Below, in pieces: positions 18,193 through 25,963 of a DNA stretch of 64,000 nucleotides (its first letter is position 1; the number at the start of each line of letters is the position of its first letter). The stretch is taken from positions 62,001-126,000 of the forward strand of contig CAWHIF010000001.1 in the NCBI GenBank assembly GCA_963829235.1, given 5' to 3'. The stretch comes from Bog-756 sp963829235 (GTDB taxonomy: Bacteria > Actinomycetota > Acidimicrobiia > Acidimicrobiales > RAAP-2). The notes under the pieces were generated by a model. That model was not told the DNA's origin and did not search any database. It saw nothing but the letters and a program-made list of their open reading frames with translations. The translations under genes and the position numbers were made by a program.

Positions 18193-18825
18193 CCGGCCAC
18201 CGGCCGCGATGCAGGATCGGGGTCCGACGGCGCATGCGGGCGCGGCAGCGGTTCCGGCCGGCACTCCGGTCAGTTGCAGGTAGCGCTCGAACGCCTCGTC
18301 GACCTCGCGGCGTTCGCCGGTGGCCAGCAGGTCGAGGAGCAGGCCCCGGACGACGGCCACGCCGAGCCGGGCGTCGGCCCGGGCCATGCTCGGTTCGGTG
18401 CCCGCCTCGACCATGGCGTCGGCCATGGGCCCGACCCACGACTCGACGACCGCGTCGAGAAATCCCTCCGTGCCCGGACGGCCGCGCAGTGCGTGGGAGT
18501 AGAGCTCGAAGAACAGACGCTCCTGGGGCCACAGGTCCGGGCTGCTGAGCCGGTTCCACTCCTGGCGGGGATCGGTCACCTGCATCCCCGCCCCGAGCAG
18601 CATCTCCAGTTCCCGCTCCTCGACCGCCCGGGTCACGGCCACGAGCAGCCCCTCACGGGAACCGAAGTGGTAGATGAGCATGCGGTGGCTGGTGCCGATG
18701 GCCGCCGCCAGCTGGCGCAGACTGAGATCGGCGATACCGTCGCGCAGGGCATGGTCCACTGCGGCGGCCAGCAGGCGGTCACGGGCTTGCCGAGCGGGCA
18801 CACCCAACCGTACCATTTGGTACAT
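18193..18825 (-). CDS. TetR family transcriptional regulator (no visible stop before the oxidase gene)
   Basis: About 210 codons. The N-terminal helix-turn-helix reads RQARDRLLAAAVDHAL...LSLRQLAAAIGTSHRMLIYHFGSREGLL, a standard TetR DNA-binding domain; the rest is an all-helical ligand domain. The start ATG 18825 (MYQMVRLG) lies within the candidate operator. No in-frame stop separates it from the Tat oxidase (start 18192): the two are one open frame, so the 3' limit given here is only the next start. A +1 shift would give TGA right after TACCTGCAACTGA, so a small indel may have removed the stop. It probably represses itself and the oxidase, and perhaps the divergent SRPBCC gene. Confidence 0.75.
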
Positions 18826-18840
18826 GTTCCACTTGGTACA
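18811..18840. promoter_or_regulatory. Candidate TetR operator in the divergent start region
   Basis: TACCATTTGGTA (18811-18822) is a near-perfect inverted repeat, and TTGGTACA recurs as a direct repeat at 18817-18824 and 18833-18840. The site overlaps the TetR start codon. This is typical of TetR autoregulation on a leaderless or short-leader transcript, and it could also affect the SRPBCC gene starting at 18896. Confidence 0.6.
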
Positions 18841-18895
18841 GAATTGGATCCGTATCCGGGGCCCCTGGAGACGACGGCCCCTGGGGTGCGGCGCG

Positions 18896-19336
18896 GTGAC
18901 CCGGCTGCACGTGGAAGCGGAAGGAGCCACCCGGGCCGGCCCCGAGGTGGTCTGGCCCCTCGTGGCCGACGTCACCAGGTACGCCGAGTGGGGACCCTGG
19001 GACGAGAGCGGCTACGAGCGGCCCGGTGACGGTTCCGAGCACGGTTCCGGTGCGGTGCGCCGGATCCGGTACCGACGCACGACGTCGGTCGAGCAGGTTC
19101 TGGACGTGGAGGACGGCCGGCGGATCGCCTATACGGTCCTCGAGGGGATCCCGGTGCGCAACTACCGGGCGGAGGTCGTCCTGACCCCGACCGTGGAAGG
19201 TACGCGGGTGAACTGGTCCGCCGCATGGGACGGGACCCTGCTCGGTCGCATCGTGCACCGAAGGCTCCGCACGTTCTCTCCCGGCGTGGTGGCCGATCTG
19301 GTGGCGGCCTCGGACCGGGAGGCAGCTGCCGGGTAG
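18896..19336 (+). CDS. SRPBCC/polyketide cyclase-like protein
   Basis: A 146-residue helix-grip (SRPBCC) protein. The pattern TRAGPEVVWPLVADVTRYAEWGPW at the start, RRIRYRRTTSVEQVLDVEDGRRIAYTV in the middle and the VNWSAAWDG strand are typical of the polyketide_cyc2 family, which binds small hydrophobic ligands. I chose GTG 18896 because the domain begins directly after it. It is divergent from the TetR-oxidase pair and close to the TetR operator, so it may act on the same substrate. Confidence 0.75.
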   Translation: MTRLHVEAEGATRAGPEVVWPLVADVTRYAEWGPWDESGYERPGDGSEHGSGAVRRIRYRRTTSVEQVLDVEDGRRIAYTVLEGIPVRNYRAEVVLTPTVEGTRVNWSAAWDGTLLGRIVHRRLRTFSPGVVADLVAASDREAAAG

Positions 19337-19367
19337 CGGGCATCGCACGGGCGAGCCTCGCCGTCGG

Positions 19368-20540
19368 TCAGCCGGGTGAGTGCCCGTCGGCATGGGCCCC
19401 GGGCGCCTCCCCGCCCATCATCTTGAGCATGGGGATGCCCCCGGTCCGCACGAACCGGTAGCCGAGCGCACCCGCCACCACCAGGGCGACGATATTGAGC
19501 ACCGTGGTGTAGTCCCAGTGGACGGACACCTCGCCGACCTTGGCGTCCCGTTCGGTGGGTACCAGCCCGAGCACGGTGAAGGCGATCTCCACGATGTAGC
19601 CGGCGGCCACCATGGCCGCGTAGAAGCTGGCCAGGATGAACAGCATCATGCGGGTGCCGTAGTACTTCCGGTAGATGACCAGGATGGGCACGATGATCAG
19701 GTCGGCGAAGATGAAGCTGATGACCCCGCCGAAGCTGATGCCCGCGTTCCAGAGCACTCCGGCCAGTGGGACGTTGCCGACCGAGCAGACGAAGCTCAGC
19801 ATGCTGACGATCGGACCGATGAGCGGGCCCCACAGCTTCGAGAGGAGCGGATGGTCGACGGCAAAGAAGTGGCGCCAGAAGGTGTCCGGCACCCAGGCCG
19901 CGACGGCGCCGGCGATCAACAATCCGATCACGATGTCCCGGATGACCGCGGCCCACTCCATGATGAAGATGTGGGAGATCGAGGTGAGCGCCTGCTTCGA
20001 ACGGAGCCGTTGCCAGAGCGTGCCCTCTGCGCCGATGGTCATGTCCATGGCCGCATGCCCCTCCATCGATCCGGACAGTCCCTTGTCGCTCTGCGCCCTG
20101 GCCGCGTCGATGAGCCGCTGCCGGAGGAACAGGCGGAAGATGACGGCGATGAGCACGATCATGATCGGTCCACCGATGAACTCGGCCAGCGTGAATTGCC
20201 ATCCGATGAGCACGGCCAGGATCACTCCGAGCTCGACGACCAGGTTGGTCGATGCGATCTCGAAGGCCATGGCCGCGGTGAAACTGGCTCCGGTCCTGAA
20301 GAGGGCCCGGGCGAGGGCGACAGCCGCGTAGGAACAGGACGAGGAAGCCGCACCGAAGCCGGTCGCTACGGCCAACGTCCGCGGCCGATCGTCTCCCAGC
20401 CGTCTGACGATCGTGCTTCTCCGGATGACGGCCTGCACCACCGAGGCCAGCACGAATCCGAGGACCAGCGCCCACAGGATCTGCCATGCCATCGAACCGC
20501 TGACGCTCAGTGCATGACCGAGCCCGTCGAGCAGCTTCAA
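19368..20540 (-). CDS. Permease of the DUF318/ArsP-like family
   Basis: A 390-residue integral membrane protein with about ten hydrophobic segments in two similar halves. GFGAASSSCSYAAVALARALF in the first half and SFVCSVGNVPLAGVLWNAG in the second carry the conserved Cys-containing motifs of the predicted permease family PF03773, whose known members export organoarsenicals. A cytoplasmic loop of about 50 residues (IDAARAQSDKGLSG) separates the halves. It lies 37 bp downstream of a CsoR-like metal sensor with its own operator, so it probably exports a metal or metalloid species under CsoR control. The exact substrate cannot be told from sequence. Confidence 0.82.
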   Translation of the reverse strand: MKLLDGLGHALSVSGSMAWQILWALVLGFVLASVVQAVIRRSTIVRRLGDDRPRTLAVATGFGAASSSCSYAAVALARALFRTGASFTAAMAFEIASTNLVVELGVILAVLIGWQFTLAEFIGGPIMIVLIAVIFRLFLRQRLIDAARAQSDKGLSGSMEGHAAMDMTIGAEGTLWQRLRSKQALTSISHIFIMEWAAVIRDIVIGLLIAGAVAAWVPDTFWRHFFAVDHPLLSKLWGPLIGPIVSMLSFVCSVGNVPLAGVLWNAGISFGGVISFIFADLIIVPILVIYRKYYGTRMMLFILASFYAAMVAAGYIVEIAFTVLGLVPTERDAKVGEVSVHWDYTTVLNIVALVVAGALGYRFVRTGGIPMLKMMGGEAPGAHADGHSPG

Positions 20541-20577
20541 GGTCCGGCTCCCGCTCCGGCGGCGAGGATCCGGCTTC

Positions 20578-20862
20578 TCACGAACGCACCAGCCGCCCGA
20601 TGGCGGCCGACACCTCGCTCAGCCTCGCCGTGGTGTCGTCGCCTCCGGCCTGGATGGCATCGGCCACGCAATGCTCCAGATGATCGTCGAGAAGCATCAG
20701 GGCCACGGATTGGAGTGCCCTGGTGACCGCCGAGACCTGCTCGAGCACGTTGATGCAGTAGCGGTCCTCCTCCACCATCCGCTGGAGCCCGCGGACCTGC
20801 CCTTCGATCCGCCGGAGTCGCTGCTGGACCGCCTCTTTGTCCTCGCTGTAGCCACGTTGCAC
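20578..20862 (-). CDS. CsoR/RcnR-family metal-sensing repressor
   Basis: A 94-residue four-helix repressor. EAVQQRLRRIEGQVRGLQRMV is the DNA-binding helix signature. The metal ligands Cys-His-Cys are visible as DRYCINVL and DDHLEHCV, the pattern of copper-sensing CsoR proteins. GTG 20862 is preceded by CGGAGGACACC, giving a good ribosome site 8 nt away; the frame stays open upstream but into the promoter. A perfect palindrome at 20886-20900 just upstream is the probable operator. Metal binding should release the repressor and allow expression of itself and the permease. Confidence 0.85.
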   Translation of the reverse strand: MQRGYSEDKEAVQQRLRRIEGQVRGLQRMVEEDRYCINVLEQVSAVTRALQSVALMLLDDHLEHCVADAIQAGGDDTTARLSEVSAAIGRLVRS

Positions 20863-20885
20863 CGGTGTCCTCCGTAGATACCCGC

Positions 20886-20900
20886 TACCCCTAAGGGGTA
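20886..20900. promoter_or_regulatory. CsoR-type operator
   Basis: TACCCCTAAGGGGTA is a perfect 7+1+7 palindrome, matching the A/T-flanked C-run/G-run operators of CsoR proteins. It lies 24 bp upstream of the repressor start. A forward-strand TATAAT (20899-20904) abuts it, but no forward gene begins close by until 21002. Confidence 0.75.
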
Positions 20901-21001
20901 TAATACACCGATGTTTTGCCCCTGCTCCCGCCCGGGCATAATCCCTACAGCCGCCGCCCCACCGACGGCTTCCCTTCCGCCGGAGCAAGGAGCAGGCAGT
21001 C

Positions 21002-21220
21002 ATGAGTCCCACAGAACCCGATGAGGGCACCCACCAGGCCGAGGAGATCGATGCCGCACGCCCGCACGCGGCCGACCGGCAGCTGACCGCAAGTGAAGAA
21101 ACAGCCGCTGAGCAGGAAGCCCTATCCGAGAGCGACGAGGAGCGTCGGCGGGTGGCCGCCCACTACACGGAGATGGCCGAACTCGGCGCGGAGGCCGAGG
21201 GGGAGGGTCGGATCGAGTAG
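21002..21220 (+). CDS. Small acidic hypothetical protein
   Basis: A 72-residue, strongly acidic protein rich in Glu and Ala, with no recognisable domain, signal or membrane segment. The ATG is preceded by AAGGAG (20988 region) at good distance, which supports translation. It lies between the CsoR operator and an Rpf-like hydrolase. Function unknown. Confidence 0.5.
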   Translation: MSPTEPDEGTHQAEEIDAARPHAADRQLTASEETAAEQEALSESDEERRRVAAHYTEMAELGAEAEGEGRIE

Positions 21221-21347
21221 GCGGGCCACCACCGCATCGGACACCTGTTTGTGGATGCAGCCCCCGCCGAGGCGCCCGCAGTTTGTACCCGGGGCGCCCG
21301 AACGGCTAAGTTCTCAACCCATTGTGTTTCACGCCCGGTTTTCACCG

Positions 21348-22451
21348 ATGGCGGAGTTAAACGCACGAGCGCACCGCCGGTTCACTCCGTTGGCGGTGCT
21401 GCTCTCGGCTCTCGTCGCTTCGACCTCCCTCACGGTGGTCTTCGTTCGTGGACCCGCAGATGCCGATCAGATCTCCAGCCTCAAGGCCCAGGCGACCGCA
21501 CTCTCCCAGCAACTGATCAGGGAGCAATTGCAGGTCGGCGCCTACGAGCAGCAGTACTCCGTGGCGACCGCGAAGACCGCCGCCGACGCCCGGGCCATCG
21601 CCCGGCTCAACCACCAGATCGCCTCGGACCAACGACAGATCGGCCGCAAGACCGGGGCCGTCCGCCAACAGGCGATCGCCTCCTACACGAATTACGGCAC
21701 CGGCGCCTCGGGACCGGAGAGTTCCCTCTTCTCCGGGAACGAGGAGTCGGTGCAAGCGGCGAGCGAGTACTCGGGCATCGCCGTCGGCAACATCACCACC
21801 GCCGTCGACGGGCTCCGCACCGCCCAACGTGCCCTCCAGGCCAGCGAGGGGGCGCGGCAACGCCAGGAGGCCGCCGACCAGGCGGAGCAGGCACGCGAGG
21901 CCGGCTACCTCGCCCAGGCCGACGACACCCAGAACCAATTGGAGGCGTCGCGGGCCCAGGTGACCGGGCGGCTGGCCGTAGCCGTGGCCCAACAGGCCGC
22001 AGCTCAGGCCGCGGCCGCCGCGGCTGCTATCGCCGCAGCCCAGAGGGCCGCCGCCCAGAGTTCGGCCGCGGCCGCCGCCTCGAGCGCAGCCTCGTCCCCG
22101 GCCCCAACGAGCGCACCGGGACAGACCACATCGGCGGCAACCGGTTCTGTGCCGACGACACCCGGTGCCGGAGGCGGAGCCACGACCGACCCCGCGCTCA
22201 ACCCGTTCCTCCAGTGCGTGGTGCAGGCCGAATCGGGCGGCAACTATGCGGCAGTCTCTCCCAACGGGCTGTACATGGGCGCCTTCCAGTTCAGCCAACC
22301 GACCTGGAACGTCGCCGCCCAGGCCGCCGGCCTGCCCGGTCTGATCGGTGTGCCACCCAACGTGGCTACCAAGGCCGACCAGGACACGTTGGCGGTCGCT
22401 CTCTACGCACTCGACGGCAGCCAGCCGTGGCTCGGAGACCGCTGCAGCTGA
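21348..22451 (+). CDS. Secreted coiled-coil protein with C-terminal Rpf-like transglycosylase domain
   Basis: A 367-residue exported protein. A signal/anchor sequence (FTPLAVLLSALVASTSLTVV) is followed by a coiled coil of about 180 residues rich in Gln and Ala (ISSLKAQATALSQQLIREQ), an Ala-rich stretch and a Ser/Thr/Pro/Gly linker. The last 80 residues resemble the transglycosylase-like domain of resuscitation-promoting factors: FLQCVVQAESGGNYAAVSPNG with catalytic Glu, GAFQFSQPTWN, and WLGDRC at the end. It likely cleaves peptidoglycan during growth or division. ATG 21348 (MAELNARAH) fits the signal peptide position. Confidence 0.8.
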   Translation: MAELNARAHRRFTPLAVLLSALVASTSLTVVFVRGPADADQISSLKAQATALSQQLIREQLQVGAYEQQYSVATAKTAADARAIARLNHQIASDQRQIGRKTGAVRQQAIASYTNYGTGASGPESSLFSGNEESVQAASEYSGIAVGNITTAVDGLRTAQRALQASEGARQRQEAADQAEQAREAGYLAQADDTQNQLEASRAQVTGRLAVAVAQQAAAQAAAAAAAIAAAQRAAAQSSAAAAASSAASSPAPTSAPGQTTSAATGSVPTTPGAGGGATTDPALNPFLQCVVQAESGGNYAAVSPNGLYMGAFQFSQPTWNVAAQAAGLPGLIGVPPNVATKADQDTLAVALYALDGSQPWLGDRCS

Positions 22452-22628
22452 TTTGGTGCCGCGGCTTGATTTTCCTGTCCTGAACAGGTACTTCTCTCCT
22501 CCATCGGCTCCGGTGGGACCGGTTGGCCCGCCCGGCCCGACCCCGTCCCGCCCCCGGTCCGACCCCGTCCCGCCCCGACGTCTCGGTCCCCCCGGACGCT
22601 GTCACACCCCGGTGGTGGACTCTCGTTC

Positions 22629-23873
22629 GTGGAACTGGACATCATCAACGAGGAACTCGACCGGCTGGGCGGGCTCGACCCGTCGGCCCTGGCCGACCCG
22701 GAGTCGATCGTGGCGTTGCACCAGGTGGCGGCCCGGGCTGAGTCCTTGGCCACCCGGGCCACCGCCGCCTTCGACGCCGCCGGTGACTGGGCCCCCGACG
22801 GGGCCCGGACCGCAGCGGCCTGGGTGACGGCCAAGTGCCGGGTCAAAAAGGGCGAGGCCAGACGCCGGGTCCGCCGGGGCCGGGAGCTGCGGTTCCTGCC
22901 CGGGACCACCCGGGCCTGGGCCGAAGGGGACATCACCGGGGCCCACGTGGACGTGATGATCTCCCTCCGGACCCGGGAGACCGAAGCTGCCCTCATCCGG
23001 GACGAGGCCCTGCTGGTCGACCAGGCCAGGAACCTCACCTTTGCCCAGTTCACCCGCGCCGCGGCCTACTGGAGGCAGCTGGCCGATCCGGACGGGGCCG
23101 ACCAGGACGCCGACAAGCAGCGGAGCCGCCGTGACGTCTACCTGGTCCAGAGCTTCGGCGGGAGCTGGCTCGGGGCCATGAACCTCGATCCCGTCAACGG
23201 GGCCATCGTGGCCGAAGAGCTCGAACGCCTGGAGCGTGAGCTGTTCGAGGCCGACCGGGCCGAGGCCAGAGCCATCCTCGGTCGGGACCCGGGCCCGGGC
23301 GACCGCCTGGCCCGCACCCCCCGACAGCGCCAGGCCGATGCCCTGGTGGACATGGCCATCAACTCGAAGAGCTGCCCGGCCGACGCCAGGAGACCGGCAC
23401 CCCTGTTCACCGTCCTCGTGGATTACGAGACACTCCACGGGCGGATCTGCGAGCTCGAGAACGGCACCGTGGTCCCCCCTGGCTCACTGCTGCCCTGGCT
23501 GGACGGTGCCGATGTGGAGCGGGCCACCTTCGGACCCGGCCAACGGGTGGAGATCGGGGCCAGAGCCCGGCTCTTCGCCGGGGCCGACGGCCGGGTGACC
23601 AGCGCCGATGTGGAGCGGGCCACCTTCGCACCCGGTCCCCGGACCGAGGTCGACCCCACCAACCGGTTCTTCACCGGGGCCACCCGCCGGGCCATCGAGG
23701 TGCGGGACCGGGAGTGCACCCACCCCCTCTGCGACGTCACCGCACCCTTCTGCCAGGCCGACCACATCCAGCCCTGGGCCCTCGGTGGTCCCACCACCCA
23801 GGAGAACGGGCGGCTGCTGTGCCCACCCCACAACGGCCAACGCAACGAGCGGCCCCCACCGGTGGCCGCCTGA
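22629..23873 (+). CDS. DUF222 / HNH endonuclease domain protein
   Basis: A 414-residue protein of the 13E12-like actinobacterial family. The N-terminal DUF222 domain includes RTAAAWVTAKCRVKKGEARRRVRRG and GDITGAHVDVMI. The C-terminal HNH nuclease reads VRDRECTHPLCDVTAPFCQADHIQPWALGG...NGRLLCPPHN, with both Cys pairs and the catalytic His. GTG 22629 is the start. Uniquely, the segment between the domains is duplicated: DVERATFGPG... recurs 32 residues later as DVERATFAPG, encoded by a 96-bp repeat. Family members are often multicopy and their role is unclear. Confidence 0.85.
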   Translation: MELDIINEELDRLGGLDPSALADPESIVALHQVAARAESLATRATAAFDAAGDWAPDGARTAAAWVTAKCRVKKGEARRRVRRGRELRFLPGTTRAWAEGDITGAHVDVMISLRTRETEAALIRDEALLVDQARNLTFAQFTRAAAYWRQLADPDGADQDADKQRSRRDVYLVQSFGGSWLGAMNLDPVNGAIVAEELERLERELFEADRAEARAILGRDPGPGDRLARTPRQRQADALVDMAINSKSCPADARRPAPLFTVLVDYETLHGRICELENGTVVPPGSLLPWLDGADVERATFGPGQRVEIGARARLFAGADGRVTSADVERATFAPGPRTEVDPTNRFFTGATRRAIEVRDRECTHPLCDVTAPFCQADHIQPWALGGPTTQENGRLLCPPHNGQRNERPPPVAA

Positions 23874-23913
23874 TCGGCCGGTCCGGTGACCCGATCCTCG
23901 CCTCCACCACAAC

Positions 23914-24372
23914 TCACCGGATGAGGCACTGTCCCGTCCCCGCACACACATCACAATCGGGTCCCTCGCCCCGGACATGGGCGAGGCAGTGGGCGACGCG
24001 CTCCTCGACGATGTCGCCGAGCAGTGGGTGCGGTCCGAGCGGAGCGGATACCAGGTAACGGATGCCGGGGTGGCGCGCCGCCGCCTCGGCGGCAAGGGCC
24101 GGGATGTCCCGGTCCCAGTGGTCGCCCGGCCAGAGGAAGTAGGGAGCGATCACGACCATGGTGGCCTCGGCGTCTACGCACCTGTCGAAGGCGGTCCCGA
24201 CAGAGGGCTCGGCCAGCTCCATGTGGGCCGCTTCGACGATCGGGTACGTTCCCCGCTCCCGCCACTCCCGGACGAAGGCCTCGTGCCGGTCGTTCGCCTC
24301 CTGGCGACGAGATCCGTGGTCGACGATGACAACGGCCACGACCGGGTGGGGCAAGGGCGGCGATCGATCCAC
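23914..24372 (-). CDS. CbiX/sirohydrochlorin chelatase-like protein
   Basis: A 152-residue single-domain class II chelatase homologue. VVIVDHGSRRQEANDRHEAFV carries the metal-binding His near residue 19, and VVIAPYFLWPGDHWDRDIP supplies the second conserved block. These enzymes insert Co or Fe into sirohydrochlorin for cobalamin or siroheme. The C-terminus ends with a Cys motif (CDVCAGTGQC), which may bind a metal or Fe-S cluster, as seen in some CbiX proteins. It stands alone, without other tetrapyrrole genes nearby. Confidence 0.8.
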   Translation of the reverse strand: MDRSPPLPHPVVAVVIVDHGSRRQEANDRHEAFVREWRERGTYPIVEAAHMELAEPSVGTAFDRCVDAEATMVVIAPYFLWPGDHWDRDIPALAAEAAARHPGIRYLVSAPLGPHPLLGDIVEERVAHCLAHVRGEGPDCDVCAGTGQCLIR

Positions 24373-24411
24373 CCCTGTGACACTAGGAGCCGACGCTCCT
24401 GTGACGTTCCC

Positions 24412-24843
24412 CTAGCGCGCCGTGATGTACTCCATGAGCTCGTTGCGGTCCTTCTCCAGCTCCTGGATCCGGCTCTTCACGACATCGCCGATGCTGATGA
24501 TGCCGACCAGCTCCTCGCCCTCGACCACCGGGACGTGGCGGATCCGCTGCTCGGTCATGAGGTTCATGATCGACTCGACATCGTCGCCCAACGAGCACAC
24601 CCGCACCGACGTCGACATGATCGAGACCACCAACTGCTCGAGGAGCTCGTTGTGGAGCTCGCTCAAGTGCTTCACGATGTCCCGCTCCGACACGATCCCT
24701 TCGATGTGACGCCCGTCGGGCGAGACGACCAGCGCCCCCACCCGGTGCCGGACGAGATCGGCGACCGCCGACCCGACCGTTGCATCGCTGGTGATGGTGG
24801 CGACCGCAGCGCCCTTCCCTCCGAGCACGTCTGAAACAAGCAT
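24412..24843 (-). CDS. CBS domain-containing protein
   Basis: A 143-residue protein made of two CBS motifs: DATVGSAVADLVRHRVGALVV...GIVSERDIVKHL, and LGDDVESIMNLMTEQRIRHVPVV...GIISIGDVVKSRI. Paired CBS motifs form a Bateman module that binds adenosine nucleotides. Nothing is fused to it, so it probably acts as a stand-alone sensor or partner subunit. The C-terminal helix is charged (QELEKDRNELMEYITAR). Confidence 0.88.
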   Translation of the reverse strand: MLVSDVLGGKGAAVATITSDATVGSAVADLVRHRVGALVVSPDGRHIEGIVSERDIVKHLSELHNELLEQLVVSIMSTSVRVCSLGDDVESIMNLMTEQRIRHVPVVEGEELVGIISIGDVVKSRIQELEKDRNELMEYITAR

Positions 24844-25106
24844 CGACTTCCCCTTTCAGGTTCTCCGGTGAGCTTTCTGGGTCTCCCCGGAACGTTCAGC
24901 GTTCCCCCTGGTCGGTCCCCCAAACGGCCGTGTGTCCGACCGCAGCGCAATCTTCGCGCTCAGACCTGCGGAATGGAACAGGGGGGCGGAAGTTGCAACG
25001 AAATTGATGGGTGGCGTCCCGGCGTCACCTGGGACCCGGTGGCCCTGGGACCCCGAGCCGGGCGGCGTGCCAGAGGGAAGGGGCGCGAGATGGGGGAGGG
25101 CGGCGA

Positions 25107-25850
25107 ATGGCCCTCTCCGTCGCTATTTCTTCTACCATGTCGACGATGGCGCCAACCCCGGACCCAGCGAGGTCGCCGGAACGACCGGCCCGCTCGGAAT
25201 CGGGTGAGAGCCCGACGCCCGCGGAGCCGATGCTCGGGGATTCGCGGGGGCTGACCGGAGCCGACGTCTCGGTCTTCGACGCGGAGACAGCGGGCAAGCC
25301 TCGGGCGGCACGGGCCGGTGCCCTGCAACCGTCACGCAAGTGGGTGAAACGGGCCGAGGGCGACCGGCGAGCCATCGCCCGGCTCCAGCTCGTCGAGAGC
25401 CAGGGCCTGATCGTCCTCAACGACCGGCGCATCCCGGGGTCGAAGTCGAGCATCAAATTGATCGCCATCTCACCGGCCGGCGTCTTCGTCATCGACGCCA
25501 AGAGCTACAAGGGTCTGGTCCACACCAAACGGCCGGGGCCGATCCAGAGTCTCGGGCCCATCGAGCTCCACGTGGGTCGCCGCAACTGCACACCGACGGT
25601 GGAGGGCCTCGCCGGTCAGGTGGAGATCGTGCGGGCCGCGGTGAGTTCGGCGCCGTGGGGCTCCGAGGTCCCCGTCCATGCCCTGCTCTGCCTGACCAGG
25701 GCGGAATGGGGCTTTGCCTCACCGATCGAGATCAGTGACGTCTGGGTCGGCTGGCCCCGGCTCATGGTCGGTCGTCTGCAGGCACCCGAGGTCATGGACT
25801 CGCCCACCGTGCAAGAGGTTTCGGAGATGATCTCCGAACGCCTGCCCTGA
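25107..25850 (+). CDS. NERD domain-containing protein
   Basis: A 247-residue protein. After a polar, Pro/Ser-rich N-terminus, a nuclease-related domain appears: EGDRRAIARLQLVESQGLIVLNDRRIPGSKSSIKLIAISPAGVFVIDAKSYKG, where Asp and Lys match the restriction-endonuclease-like active site pattern. Later segments (EVPVHALLCLTRAEWGF) resemble the rest of the fold. ATG 25107 has GGGGGAGGG six nt upstream; ATG 25137 is an alternative. The precise role of NERD proteins is not established. Confidence 0.78.
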   Translation: MALSVAISSTMSTMAPTPDPARSPERPARSESGESPTPAEPMLGDSRGLTGADVSVFDAETAGKPRAARAGALQPSRKWVKRAEGDRRAIARLQLVESQGLIVLNDRRIPGSKSSIKLIAISPAGVFVIDAKSYKGLVHTKRPGPIQSLGPIELHVGRRNCTPTVEGLAGQVEIVRAAVSSAPWGSEVPVHALLCLTRAEWGFASPIEISDVWVGWPRLMVGRLQAPEVMDSPTVQEVSEMISERLP

Positions 25851-25963
25851 ACCGCCGGCGGCGTCAGTTCACACGCCGCCTTCACGCCCGACACGGAATG
25901 GAAACATGCCGTCGATAGCCTTTTCCGGAGTGATCCGAAAGGGGCGTCCCGGATGGGCAACTC

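Noticed and set aside
21221..21347. Possible riboswitch (c-di-AMP type) before the Rpf-like gene
   Set aside because: Such riboswitches precede some Rpf genes, but I could not find the conserved core in these 127 bp.
22500..22628. GC-rich direct repeats before the DUF222-HNH gene
   Set aside because: Short C/G-rich repetition (CCGTCCCGCC type) with no stable unit or spacing; probably compositional.
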